This document shows, piece by piece, positions 7,202 through 15,240 of a DNA stretch of 41,439 nucleotides. The DNA comes from Thermoproteota archaeon. Lineage in GTDB: Archaea > Korarchaeota > Korarchaeia > Korarchaeales > Korarchaeaceae. Positions within the stretch are counted from its first letter, which is position 1. Every line of letters begins with the position of its first letter. The translations under genes were made by a program, and so were the position numbers. The stretch spans positions 1 to 41,439 of the forward strand of contig JAOZFI010000023.1 of NCBI GenBank assembly GCA_027491395.1, written 5' to 3'. The notes beneath the pieces were generated by a model. That model had not been told where the DNA came from and made no database searches. It was given only the letters and a program-made list of their open reading frames with translations.

Positions 7202-8311
7202 ATGGAGATGATGGAGAAGGCTGAATATATCACCTCCGAAGTCGAGGATATGGTCGTTCTCCGTAACATCGTTAAGCGGTTCGGGAAAGTTGTGGCATCA
7301 GATCACGTCAACATAGAGATAAAGAGAAATGAATTCTTCTCCCTACTCGGTCCCAGCGGCTCAGGGAAGACGACCCTCCTCAGGATAATCGCTGGTCTCG
7401 AGAAGCCTGATGAAGGCGTAGTCATCCTCGAGGGGAAGGACGTCACGAACCTTCCACCCTACAAGAGGAACATAGGGATGGTCTTCCAGCACCTCGCCCT
7501 CTTCCCCCACATGACTGTCTTCGAGAACATAGCTTACGGTTTGAGGCTCAGAAAGTTCCCTGAAGATGAAATAAAGAAGAGGGTATACGATGCCCTCGAA
7601 CTGGTCAAGATGCCTCCCGAGGTTTTCGCGGGGAGGAAGCCAAGCCAGCTCTCAGGCGGTCAGCAGCAAAGGGTTGCCATAGCCAGGGCTTTAGTGACTC
7701 AGCCAGCCGTGCTACTCTTGGACGAGCCGTTGGGTGCCCTCGACCTGAAGATAAGGCAGCACATGATGCTGGAGCTCAAGAGGATTCAGAGGACCGTTGG
7801 CACGACGTTCGTCTACGTCACCCACGATCAGGGGGAGGCCCTCGTCATGTCTGACAGGATAGCGGTCATCCATGAGGGAAGGGTCGAGCAGGTGGGCACT
7901 CCCTACGAGGTTTACGAGAAGCCGAGGACCAAGTTCGTCGCCAACTTCATTGGGGAGTCCAATTTCTTCGAGGGCATTCTAAGGAACGGTGCTGTTGAGA
8001 CGAGCTTCGGACTCATCAAGGTAATCTCGGACATCCAGAGCGGTAAGAAGGTCGTGATAAGCCTTCGACCCGAGAGGATAAAGGTTGGTAAGGCAGCCGG
8101 GGACGCTGAGAACAGGTTCGAGGGTAAGATAAAGGAGATAGTGTACAAGGGAGATGTCCTGATAGTCATGGTCGCGCTGGATGACGTCGAGGTCAAGGTT
8201 AATGTCCCAACCACCCATCCAGAGGCAAGGAAGCTCGAGGAGGGAGAGATAATCGCAGTGGGCTGGAATGCCGGAGACGAAGCTGGGGTCTTCGAGCTGG
8301 AGGCCGAGTAA
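7202..8311 (+). CDS. potA: Polyamine-type ABC transporter ATPase (PotA)
   Basis: A 369-residue ATPase that energises import. Walker A GPSGSGKTT (50-58), Q-loop VFQHLALFPHMTVFEN (94-109), signature LSGGQQQR (150-157), Walker B LLLDEPLGALD (171-181) and the H-loop YVTHDQGEA are intact, followed by a C-terminal TOBE domain (about 245-365) typical of the CUT1/POT group. The first about 17 residues form a short extension before the VVLRNIVKRFG core. The gene is leaderless at ATG 7202. Two permease genes follow directly, and the binding protein gene lies 2.5 kb downstream on the other strand. Closest families are spermidine/putrescine (PotA) and iron/thiosulfate importers; the adjacent permeases and PotD-like protein favour an amine substrate. 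Confidence 0.92.
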   Translation: MEMMEKAEYITSEVEDMVVLRNIVKRFGKVVASDHVNIEIKRNEFFSLLGPSGSGKTTLLRIIAGLEKPDEGVVILEGKDVTNLPPYKRNIGMVFQHLALFPHMTVFENIAYGLRLRKFPEDEIKKRVYDALELVKMPPEVFAGRKPSQLSGGQQQRVAIARALVTQPAVLLLDEPLGALDLKIRQHMMLELKRIQRTVGTTFVYVTHDQGEALVMSDRIAVIHEGRVEQVGTPYEVYEKPRTKFVANFIGESNFFEGILRNGAVETSFGLIKVISDIQSGKKVVISLRPERIKVGKAAGDAENRFEGKIKEIVYKGDVLIVMVALDDVEVKVNVPTTHPEARKLEEGEIIAVGWNAGDEAGVFELEAE

Positions 8312-8312
8312 C

Positions 8313-9140
8313 ATGTCGTGGATGGAATCACTCATAGACTTCGTGAGAAAGTACAGGCTCCTCGTGGCCCTGCTGGTACTCGGCCCTCCGCTCATCTATC
8401 TGGCCATTTACTTCTTCGCCCCTTTCTTAATCACCATACTATACAGCTTCGGCTTCATAGGAAGGAGAGGGGTGATCACCTGGGAGTTCACCATCAAGTA
8501 CTACCAACAGGCCCTGAGATGGGTCTATCTAAAGGTCTTCTACAACTCGGTGGTCCTAGCGGCCATAACTACTGTGGGAAGCATACTGATGGCCTATCCC
8601 GTGGCCTACTTCATAGCGGTCAAGGCGCCAAAGAAGTGGAAGAACCTCCTAGTGGTCAGCGTGATGGTCCCGTACTGGGTCGACTTCCTGCTCAGGACCT
8701 ATGCTTTGATGAATATCTTCACAATGCTCAAGATGATGTTTACTTATGAGGCGGTTATTATAGGCATGATATATGACTACCTCCCCTTCATGGTGCTGCC
8801 TCTCTACGCTAACCTAGAGAAGCTAGACAAGTCCCTGCTGGAGGCATCCTACACCTTGGGAGCCACGCCGTTAAAGACGTTCCTCAAGGTGACCCTACCG
8901 CTTTCTAAGCCGGGAATAGCCTCCGGAACAATTCTCGTGTTCGTTCCAGCCATAGGGGAGTTCATAGTTCCCTCCATGCTCGGCGGCGTGAGTGTCACGA
9001 CCATAGGAACCCTGACGTGGGATCTGTTTCTGAAGTTCCACAACTGGTGGCGGGGTGCGGCGCTCTCGATACTCTACATAGCAGTGGTCCTAGTCACCCT
9101 GATCATCTACATGAGGAAGGTAGGTGAGTTGGAGATATGA
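8313..9140 (+). CDS. potB: Polyamine-type ABC permease (PotB)
   Basis: A 275-residue inner permease with about six hydrophobic segments, beginning with RKYRLLVALLVLGPPLIYLA. The EAA cytoplasmic loop that docks on the ATPase is visible as LLEASYTLGATPLKTFLKVTLP near the last third. The start is ATG 8313, preceded by GGAGG (8299-8303) inside the end of potA; the ORF is open upstream to 8268 only in the overlap with potA. One base separates it from the potA stop, and it shares an ATGA overlap with potC. It forms the membrane channel with PotC. Its order after potA matches bacterial potABCD operons. Confidence 0.9.
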   Translation: MSWMESLIDFVRKYRLLVALLVLGPPLIYLAIYFFAPFLITILYSFGFIGRRGVITWEFTIKYYQQALRWVYLKVFYNSVVLAAITTVGSILMAYPVAYFIAVKAPKKWKNLLVVSVMVPYWVDFLLRTYALMNIFTMLKMMFTYEAVIIGMIYDYLPFMVLPLYANLEKLDKSLLEASYTLGATPLKTFLKVTLPLSKPGIASGTILVFVPAIGEFIVPSMLGGVSVTTIGTLTWDLFLKFHNWWRGAALSILYIAVVLVTLIIYMRKVGELEI

Positions 9141-9913
9141 GCATAAGGGATAAGGTAATGGGCCTCTATTCGGCCTTCGTGTACGCCTTCCTCTACGTAC
9201 CGATACTGATAGTCATAGTCTTCTCCTTCAACGAATCAAGAACCCTAGGCCATTTCACGGGCTTCTCCCTTAAGTGGTATCAGGTTCTGCTCGAGGACAA
9301 GGTCGTGTGGGTGGCCTTCTACAACAGCCTCAACGTGGCTGTGATAACCACTCTAGTCTCCCTGTTACTAGGGACTCTCTCAGCCTACGGCATGATTAGG
9401 CTCGATATAGGAGGTAAAGGGGCTATAGACAGCCTGCTATATGTTCCTATAATAATTCCGGAGATAGCGGAGGCCCTCTCCCTTCTGCTCTTCTACAAAT
9501 TCTCAGGCTACGATCTGGGTTGGCTAACCGTCCTCTTGGGACACATAGCCTTCGACATATCTTTCGTTTACGTTGTAGTGAGGGCTAGGCTGGCCGGCTT
9601 CGACAGATCGCTTGAGGAGGCTTCTCTCACCCTAGGAGCGAATGAGGTTCAGACGTTCCTCAAGATAACCCTGCCGCTTTCCATGCCCGGCATCATAGCG
9701 GCAGCTCTTATAGCGTTCACCCTCTCCTTTGACGACTTCATAAAAACCGCGTTCACCACAGGCCCCGGCTTCCAGACGCTGCCCCTCATAATATGGTCTC
9801 AATCGGCTAGAGGGGGCGTTGGTCCTGAGCTCAACGCTCTGACCACTGTTATCATGGCTATCTCCATGACGATCGCCTATATTTATGCGAGGCTGACCAT
9901 GGAGAAGCAATAA
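9137..9913 (+). CDS. potC: Polyamine-type ABC permease (PotC)
   Basis: A 258-residue permease, the second membrane subunit of the importer. About six membrane spans are seen, with the EAA loop SLEEASLTLGANEVQTFLKI before the last two. The segment VIVFSFNESRTLGHFTGFSL near the N terminus is typical of PotC. It starts with ATG 9137 overlapping the potB stop by 4 bp (ATGA), so translation is coupled. A T-rich tract follows its stop and probably ends the operon. The gene for the binding protein is not in the operon but reads toward it from 12635. Confidence 0.9.
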   Translation: MSIRDKVMGLYSAFVYAFLYVPILIVIVFSFNESRTLGHFTGFSLKWYQVLLEDKVVWVAFYNSLNVAVITTLVSLLLGTLSAYGMIRLDIGGKGAIDSLLYVPIIIPEIAEALSLLLFYKFSGYDLGWLTVLLGHIAFDISFVYVVVRARLAGFDRSLEEASLTLGANEVQTFLKITLPLSMPGIIAAALIAFTLSFDDFIKTAFTTGPGFQTLPLIIWSQSARGGVGPELNALTTVIMAISMTIAYIYARLTMEKQ

Positions 9914-9945
9914 TTTTTCTCCCTCCTTTCCGGCCTTTTTGGTAA
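9913..9945 (+). terminator. T-rich terminator after potC
   Basis: Two pyrimidine tracts (TTTTTCT and CCTTTTT) lie directly after the potC stop, the form expected of archaeal intrinsic termination on U-rich RNA. No stem is needed or clear here. Confidence 0.5.
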
Positions 9946-9976
9946 ATATAGTTGAGAATGAAATGGGACATTATAG

Positions 9977-9994
9977 ATCCGATTTTTGTCGGAT
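9977..9994. repeat. Perfect inverted repeat, 6-bp arms
   Basis: ATCCGA and TCGGAT are separated by TTTTTG. In RNA it would form a six-pair stem with a six-base loop; in DNA it could be a dimeric regulator site. It sits 64 bp after potC. Confidence 0.55.
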
Positions 9995-10170
9995 AAGATC
10001 TCTTCCCCCTAGGGGAGGCTTGAGGGGATCCCCCACCGTTTGGCTACAATCTTAATAGATCGAACCATGTAGAACTAATTTATTTATGTAGGACCGAGTT
10101 CACAAAGATAGTTACTTTTATTGCCAATGTTAATAAAATAACTAGACATTCACGGCCCTTTATTCGAAGG

Positions 10171-10180
10171 GTTTTTATAT
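10171..10180 (+). promoter_or_regulatory. TATA box of the saccharopine-dehydrogenase-like gene
   Basis: GTTTTTATAT is centred about 27 bp upstream of GTG 10204, consistent with a leaderless GTG start. The alternative TTG at 10213 has a GGGGTG Shine-Dalgarno six bases upstream, so the true start remains open between the two. Confidence 0.5.
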
Positions 10181-10203
10181 TTCTCCCTCCTTCCTCCTTC
10201 GGG

Positions 10204-11412
10204 GTGAATCGATTGGTTCGCGTTGTAGTTTTGGGAGCTGGGGTCGTAGCTCCAGCGATAGTCTACGATCTTGCAGATGATGAGGTAAGCCCTCATGTGG
10301 ATGAGATATTGGTGGCTGACCTCTATGAGGAGAGAGCGAAGGCCGTTGTAGAAGATGCAAAGAGGTTCACTACCAGAAAGAAGCTCGAATATGCCAGAGT
10401 CGATGTGAGAAACGTTGAAGAGACTGCTAAACTCCTCGAGGGAGCAGACGTCGTGGTCAACGGAATAATCTACTATTTCATACCACAGGTTATGCGAGCG
10501 GCCCTCAAGGCTGGCGTGCACTATACTGATCTGGGTAGCGAGGTCCCCATACTGAAGAAGCAGCTAGAAATGGACGAGGACTACAGGAAAGCAGGCCTAC
10601 TGGCCATTCCGGGCATGGGCGGATGTCCTGGGATGATAAACGTGGAGGCGAGATACGCGGTCGAGCTACTCGACAAGGTCGAGAAAATCCTACTCAGGGA
10701 GGGATGGATAGACTTCAACGACTACGACAAGCTCGGGATACCACTTCCCGTTCCTTACTCTCTAGACTGCATATTCGACGAGTTCATGGACCCGGTGGAG
10801 GTGTGGGAGGACGGAGAAATCAGGCTGGTGGAGCCAGTCAGGGACTACGAGGTCATGGACTTCCCCGAGCCAGTGGGGAGGCAAAAGATGTACTACATCG
10901 AGCACCCCGAAGTCTGGACCGTGGGAGAGGTGTTCAAGCACAAGGGCCTGAAGTTCGTGGATTACAGGATATCATTCCCCGACGACCTGTTCCTCAAGTA
11001 CAAGCTGCTCACGGATCTGGGACTCACCAAGAAGACTCCCGTTAAGGTAGGCGACATTGAAATCGTGCCTAGGGATCTGGTGAGGAAGCTGGTTATGGAA
11101 ACTCTAGAGGGCAAGGAGATACCACCTAACGACTACGACGTTATGAGGGTCATAGCGGAGGGCGAGAAGGGAGGCAAGAGAGTCAGGATAACAGTGGATA
11201 TACATACCGAGTGGCACAAGAAGTGGAACCTGAGCGCGCAGGCCGTGACCGTCGGAACGCCGACCTCTATAACGGTACAATGGATGGCCACTGGCAGGAT
11301 AAAGGCCGTGGGCGTGAAGCACCCAGAGGAGGTAATAGAACCCCTGCCATTCTTCGAGGAACTGAAAAAGAGGGGAATGAAGATATTCGTTGAGGAAGAG
11401 AGGCTCCTCTAA
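10204..11412 (+). CDS. Saccharopine/lysine-6-dehydrogenase-like oxidoreductase
   Basis: A 402-residue NAD(P)-dependent enzyme of the saccharopine dehydrogenase family. The N-terminal Rossmann fold begins VVVLGAGVVAPAIV and is followed by ADLYEERAKAV with an acidic end to the second strand. GMGGCPGMINV and the central VPYSLDCIFDEFMDPVEVW segment are family hallmarks of lysine 6-dehydrogenase and carboxynorspermidine-dehydrogenase-like proteins. Such enzymes form or reduce imines on amino acids or polyamines. Its place between potABC and potD suggests work on the imported compound. The start is GTG 10204 (leaderless) or TTG 10213 (good Shine-Dalgarno). Its stop overlaps the convergent potD stop by 4 bp. 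The exact substrate is unknown. Confidence 0.82.
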   Translation: MNRLVRVVVLGAGVVAPAIVYDLADDEVSPHVDEILVADLYEERAKAVVEDAKRFTTRKKLEYARVDVRNVEETAKLLEGADVVVNGIIYYFIPQVMRAALKAGVHYTDLGSEVPILKKQLEMDEDYRKAGLLAIPGMGGCPGMINVEARYAVELLDKVEKILLREGWIDFNDYDKLGIPLPVPYSLDCIFDEFMDPVEVWEDGEIRLVEPVRDYEVMDFPEPVGRQKMYYIEHPEVWTVGEVFKHKGLKFVDYRISFPDDLFLKYKLLTDLGLTKKTPVKVGDIEIVPRDLVRKLVMETLEGKEIPPNDYDVMRVIAEGEKGGKRVRITVDIHTEWHKKWNLSAQAVTVGTPTSITVQWMATGRIKAVGVKHPEEVIEPLPFFEELKKRGMKIFVEEERLL

Positions 11413-12635
11413 GCCGCCTGGACCTCCTCCCACACCTCATTTAATTTGGCCTTCTGTTCATCGGTGAGTACTGGTACGAACCACAGCCTCTTTTGAACAT
11501 CCTCAGGCGGATATACTATCGGATCCTTGAGCACATCCTCCTCCATGAGAGGCTGAGATGCCTTCACGGGGTTCGCGTATTTTATGTAGTTAGAGTTCAC
11601 AGCCGCAACTGCTGGGTCGAGCAGGAAGTTTATGAACAGGTGAGCGGCGATAGGATGCGGAGCGTCCTTGGGTATCAAGAGGTTATCGGTCCACTTGGTT
11701 CCTCCCTCCTCCGGTATGCCGTAGCTGACCTTGTCAGCCAGCTCTGGATGCTCCTCTTCCTTGAAGACAGCTATATCACCGTTGTAGGCGTGAGCCACAT
11801 ATATGCTCCCGTTGGCCAGTCCTTGGAAGTACTCGCTCGTACCAGCGTAGGCAGCAAGGTAGGGCTTCTGTTTTATTAGGACCTCCTTCACCTCCTCCAT
11901 CGTCTTGTCGCTCCAGTCGTTGGGATCCTTGCCGAGATAGGCCTTGGCCGAGAGCACGACCTCTATAGCCTCCTCGAGCATAGTTATCTTCTTCTTGTAC
12001 TTCTCGAGGAATCCATAATTGGGATCGAATATCTGCTTCACCGTAGTAACTCCCTCAGGACAGAGATCGTTCCTCCAAGAGTAGCCTGTGGTGCCCCACA
12101 TGTACACAAAGCTGTACTTGTTGCCGGGGTCGAATGGTGGGTTCAGAAAGTTCGGATCCATGAACTTGGCGTTAGGTATGAGGGATTTGTCCAGCTCCCT
12201 TACGTACCCCCTCCTTATGGCGAGGGCCGCGTCGTTGTCAGGAAGGACTATCACGTCGTAGCCGCTACCGCCAGCCTCGAGTTTGGCGAAGGGCTCGGCC
12301 GGATCCTCGAACACATCGTAAACTATCTTATCTCTAGGTATGCCGGTCTCCTGGGAGAATATGTCGAGAAGGGCCTCTTGGATGTAGTATGACCAGTTAT
12401 ACACGTGGAGGGCGCCCTCATGCTTGGGCATCGCTGATACCGTTTTTGTCACAGTAGTGGTCACCACACCCTTCTCAGCGAGCTGCTTCCTGAGCTTCTC
12501 TATCTCCTTCTCATACTCAGCTATCTTCTCAGGACTTACTCCCGGTCCTCTAAGCGACCAGCCGGCTGCTCCGCCGACAACGAGGCCGGCAACACCGGCT
12601 ATCGCTATCTTCAAAAATTCCCTTCGGCTCGTCAT
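11409..12635 (-). CDS. potD: Polyamine-type extracellular solute-binding protein (PotD), Tat-exported
   Basis: A 408-residue binding protein that captures substrate for PotABC outside the membrane. The N terminus carries a twin-arginine signal, SRREFLK followed by a hydrophobic helix (residues 3-27), so it is exported folded through Tat. A short coiled linker (about 33-55) and a threonine-rich stretch precede the mature fold, which opens with LHVYNWSYYIQEALLDIFSQ, the classic PotD beginning. Later segments (GGSGYDVIVLPDNDAALAIR; APHPIAAHLFINFLLDPAVA) also match family 1 polyamine binders. It is convergent with the dehydrogenase gene and has its own promoter (GGGTTAAAAG, about 12666-12675). 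Separate control of the receptor from its channel is unusual for pot operons. Confidence 0.9.
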   Translation of the reverse strand: MTSRREFLKIAIAGVAGLVVGGAAGWSLRGPGVSPEKIAEYEKEIEKLRKQLAEKGVVTTTVTKTVSAMPKHEGALHVYNWSYYIQEALLDIFSQETGIPRDKIVYDVFEDPAEPFAKLEAGGSGYDVIVLPDNDAALAIRRGYVRELDKSLIPNAKFMDPNFLNPPFDPGNKYSFVYMWGTTGYSWRNDLCPEGVTTVKQIFDPNYGFLEKYKKKITMLEEAIEVVLSAKAYLGKDPNDWSDKTMEEVKEVLIKQKPYLAAYAGTSEYFQGLANGSIYVAHAYNGDIAVFKEEEHPELADKVSYGIPEEGGTKWTDNLLIPKDAPHPIAAHLFINFLLDPAVAAVNSNYIKYANPVKASQPLMEEDVLKDPIVYPPEDVQKRLWFVPVLTDEQKAKLNEVWEEVQAA

Positions 12636-12665
12636 GATGAACCCTAAGCTGGCCTAATTCGGCTT

Positions 12666-12675
12666 GCTTTTAACC
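12666..12675 (-). promoter_or_regulatory. TATA-like box of potD
   Basis: GGGTTAAAAG on the minus strand is centred about 35 bp upstream of ATG 12635, giving a leader of about 10 bases. Confidence 0.45.
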
Positions 12676-12731
12676 CTTGCCTCTGATCGAACTTCACCGC
12701 TAGGTTAGGATTTTTCTTTAACTGAACGGGG

Positions 12732-12744
12732 GTCCCTCAGGGAC
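12732..12744. repeat. Short hairpin between DUF5678 gene and potD
   Basis: GTCCC-TCA-GGGAC can form a five-pair stem with a three-base loop. It lies downstream of the DUF5678 stop (leftward) in a 186-bp gap with no gene. It may be part of a terminator or an operator for potD; neither is proven. Confidence 0.35.
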
Positions 12745-12821
12745 TACCCTGTATGGTGATCTGTTCAAGCTTATTGGTGATCGAGGTGATATAGTGGACC
12801 TCAAACAGCTGGGAAGCGGCC

Positions 12822-13037
12822 TCAGTCTACGAAATGAATTATAACAGGTCCAGGATAGAGTCCCCTAGACCAAAGCCTCTGGAGGAGGCTGTACCTGTCC
12901 TCGTCGCTGTCCACGACCCTGTTCCCGAGTACCGCCACATACTTACCTCTATAACTCATTCTGAGCAGAGAAGCGTTCCTCTCCAGCCAGTTCCTACCTC
13001 TCCTGTACTCCACGAGGTCGTCTATCAGGGTGGCCAT
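12822..13037 (-). CDS. Small DUF5678-like protein
   Basis: A 71-residue protein. NWLERNASLLRMSYRGKYVA followed by VLGNRVVDSDEDRYSLLQRL matches the pattern of DUF5678 proteins, small alpha/beta proteins common in archaea whose function is not established. A TATA box on the minus strand (13061-13067) lies about 27 bp before ATG 13037, predicting a leaderless transcript separate from the upstream protease gene. It ends with a single beta-strand-like PGPVIIHFVD. The family assignment is from pattern memory and is moderate. Confidence 0.68.
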   Translation of the reverse strand: MATLIDDLVEYRRGRNWLERNASLLRMSYRGKYVAVLGNRVVDSDEDRYSLLQRLWSRGLYPGPVIIHFVD

Positions 13038-13094
13038 CAGGGTGTCCCGGATGCTGAAGGGATAAAATGGGTGATAGGAAGATGTAATGCGCCC

Positions 13095-15050
13095 CTATCG
13101 CTTCCCTAGCAAGTAACCGGCGAGGAGCCCTATGAGGAGGGCCCCGAGAAGCAGGACCATCTGGGAAGTGGGGGTGACCATCGTCTTTGGGTTCGATGTC
13201 ACGGTCCGTGGTACCGTGACAGTCACTGTGGTGGGCGTTTTGGTGGGGATCTCTGGTCCGGTTGCGGTAGGAGTCGTGGAAGGGGTCTGCTTGAGCTGGC
13301 TTCCCGCCAAGGTTAGCAGGGACAGCATATGGGCGTGAGCCGAGCTCAGCTCGAAGTATACTATAGAATCGAACTGGCTCCCCGACTTCTCATAGACCTT
13401 GGCAGTCTCCGCATAGCTCAATGCCAAGACGGGGATTATACCCTTTCGAAGGAGTTCGTTTATCGAGGAGTAGCTCATCTTCCTGAGGGCGTCCTGGACG
13501 GCCTTGGGATCGCTGGTGAACCACTGGTGTATCGATGCTGTTGCCTTCGCCAAGGCGCTGGTGGTCATTCCCAAGCTCCCGTACAGGTCTCCCGAAGAGA
13601 ACGCGGCTCCGGCCCTATCGAGATCATCGGAGGCCTCGTTGAGCAGATCAGAGGTGGCTCCAACGTCCTGTAGCAGGCTGACCGCGTATGATACTACGCT
13701 CTCCGCCTCATATAGCATGACCGAAGCCACTTTCCTCAAACGTGATTCCGGCACTATCTTCCCCTTGCCCACCCCGAAGAGCCATGTCCAAGTCTCAGCC
13801 GTCTCTGCCCTCCAGTACGCGTAGGACAGCCAGTGGAGGGCGCCCCAGTCCGTGGAGTCGAAGTAAACCTTCTTGGACGCAAGCAGAGTCGCTCTGGAGA
13901 GCGCGTCCCTCGCCATATAGTAACGGGTCTTGGCAGCTATCAACGCCTCCAAAGAGCTCAGGCTGCTCGGTTTCGTCCCATTCAGCTTACTTCCGACCGA
14001 ATTTATCTTATCACTTGCCCTCTCGGCTATCAGATCGATAGATTTGGGACCAGAGACGGCGAAGTAGACGAGGGACCTCGCGTACTCGGCCTCGAAGGTC
14101 GACTGGAAGGCGAAACTCGAGGCCGTATAATACAGCCCGCTGGCCAACTCCTTCTTGGCCTTGTTCGATAGCTCCTCCGATAATGCCAGAACCTTCTCGA
14201 CCGCGTTCCTGGCCATGTAGCTGAGCTTGCTGAGGTTCGCCTCCACCCACTTCCTTATGGACTCACTTTCCTTCAGGTAGTGATCTACCCACCTCTCTAT
14301 CACCCCTTTGAGTTCCTTCGGGAGGTTCGGTTCCTTAGCTGTTGGGCGCTCCAGCTCTATGCCGATCATGTACCGCGCAGCGTCAGCGATTGTGCTCACC
14401 TCCTTGACTTCCACTCCCAGTTTCTTCCCTAGCTCGACGAGGTCCACCTTCTCCTTCTCCACGGTGGTCATTATGAGGGGCCCTATCTTCACCTGCTTGG
14501 GCACGGTCCTCTCGACCACCCTCTGACCAGCGGGAACCAAGAACACCTTGGCTCCACCCTTAGCGGCAGCTTCCAGCTTCTCCGGTATACCCCCCACCGG
14601 CCCTACCGTTCCATCTGGATTCACCATTCCCGTCATCACAACATCCTGCTTGACCTCCTTTCCTAGAAGAGCAGCTATCGTAGCCACTGTCATGGCCGCC
14701 CCGGCGCTAGGTCCACCTATTATCATGCTATCGGACTCCAAACGATAATAGAAGTTGTAGGAGAGGGGATCCTTGCCCAGAGTGTAGCTAGCGACAAGGG
14801 CGGCAGTTCTGGCTGCCCCTTGAGTATCGATCTGGGTTAAAGGATCGGCGGAGAAGTAAACATAGCCCTCTCCAGGCTCGACCTCGACGGTCAGGTTTCC
14901 CAGTGAACCCATCGATATTCCTTCCGGTGTCTGATATACTGCCGGAACTCTGGTGAATGCTCTGCTCCTGTTAGAGGCCTCAGAGGTTATAGGCGCCAGT
15001 AATGTGAGTATAAGAAGGACAGTTACTGCAATCTTAACCATTCTATGCAT
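13095..15050 (-). CDS. Membrane-anchored extracytoplasmic S16 (Lon-type) serine protease
   Basis: The 651-residue product begins with a signal peptide (MHRMVKIAVTVLLILTLLAP), followed by a Lon-type proteolytic domain (about 45-250). GGPSAGAAMTVATIAALLGK holds the nucleophile Ser115, and GPVGGIPEKLEAA holds Lys158, the Ser-Lys dyad. No AAA+ ATPase domain is present. About 330 residues of mostly helical sequence follow, then a Thr/Pro-rich linker and a C-terminal membrane helix (VLLLGALLIGLLAGYLLGKR). This matches the predicted archaeal serine proteases of COG1750. It probably degrades or processes proteins outside the cytoplasmic membrane without ATP. ATG 15050 is chosen because GGTGA (15056-15060) and a TATA-like box (15081-15090) are correctly placed; the ORF is open to 15104. 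Confidence 0.85.
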   Translation of the reverse strand: MHRMVKIAVTVLLILTLLAPITSEASNRSRAFTRVPAVYQTPEGISMGSLGNLTVEVEPGEGYVYFSADPLTQIDTQGAARTAALVASYTLGKDPLSYNFYYRLESDSMIIGGPSAGAAMTVATIAALLGKEVKQDVVMTGMVNPDGTVGPVGGIPEKLEAAAKGGAKVFLVPAGQRVVERTVPKQVKIGPLIMTTVEKEKVDLVELGKKLGVEVKEVSTIADAARYMIGIELERPTAKEPNLPKELKGVIERWVDHYLKESESIRKWVEANLSKLSYMARNAVEKVLALSEELSNKAKKELASGLYYTASSFAFQSTFEAEYARSLVYFAVSGPKSIDLIAERASDKINSVGSKLNGTKPSSLSSLEALIAAKTRYYMARDALSRATLLASKKVYFDSTDWGALHWLSYAYWRAETAETWTWLFGVGKGKIVPESRLRKVASVMLYEAESVVSYAVSLLQDVGATSDLLNEASDDLDRAGAAFSSGDLYGSLGMTTSALAKATASIHQWFTSDPKAVQDALRKMSYSSINELLRKGIIPVLALSYAETAKVYEKSGSQFDSIVYFELSSAHAHMLSLLTLAGSQLKQTPSTTPTATGPEIPTKTPTTVTVTVPRTVTSNPKTMVTPTSQMVLLLGALLIGLLAGYLLGKR

Positions 15051-15080
15051 TCGAGTCACCGTATTCAAGTCGTTACTGGG

Positions 15081-15090
15081 GAAAATTAAC
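15081..15090 (-). promoter_or_regulatory. TATA box of the S16 protease gene
   Basis: GTTAATTTTC on the minus strand is about 36 bp upstream of ATG 15050 and leaves a short leader containing the GGTGA Shine-Dalgarno. Confidence 0.5.
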
Positions 15091-15200
15091 TGTTTGTGCG
15101 TCAATTGATTATTCCAAGCGGGAGGGGAGTTCGTCGAGAGGAAGACTATCGGATATGAAAGAAGAGCCCGCAGCTCTCGGAACGGACAAGGTGCGGTGAT

Positions 15201-15208
15201 GTTTAAAG
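15201..15208 (+). promoter_or_regulatory. TATA box of the CBS gene
   Basis: GTTTAAAG lies about 37 bp upstream of ATG 15241. The predicted short leader carries AGGTGAT (15231-15237), a good ribosome binding site. Confidence 0.5.
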
Positions 15209-15240
15209 CTATTGCCTATTCAAGCTGATCAGGTGATAGC

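Larger units (their letters stand above)
9914..10203. other. 290-bp intergenic region with hairpins and AT-rich block
   Basis: The region has no credible ORF. It holds a perfect inverted repeat ATCCGA-6-TCGGAT (9977-9994), then two short palindromes CCCCTAGGGG (10006-10015) and GGGGATCCCC (10024-10033), then an AT-rich block (about 10060-10180) with several TATA-like strings. It lies between potC and the saccharopine-dehydrogenase-like gene and could hold an operator, a small RNA or a termination structure. Its role is not known. Confidence 0.45.

Noticed and set aside
12722-12841. A 39-codon plus-strand frame between potD and the DUF5678 gene
   Set aside because: It lacks ATG, GTG or TTG near its beginning, overlaps the 3' end of DUF5678 and resembles nothing known; it is treated as chance.
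15051-15104. N-terminal extension of the S16 protease to 15104
   Set aside because: It would place residues before the signal peptide and would overlap the TATA-like box and GGTGA site that fit ATG 15050.
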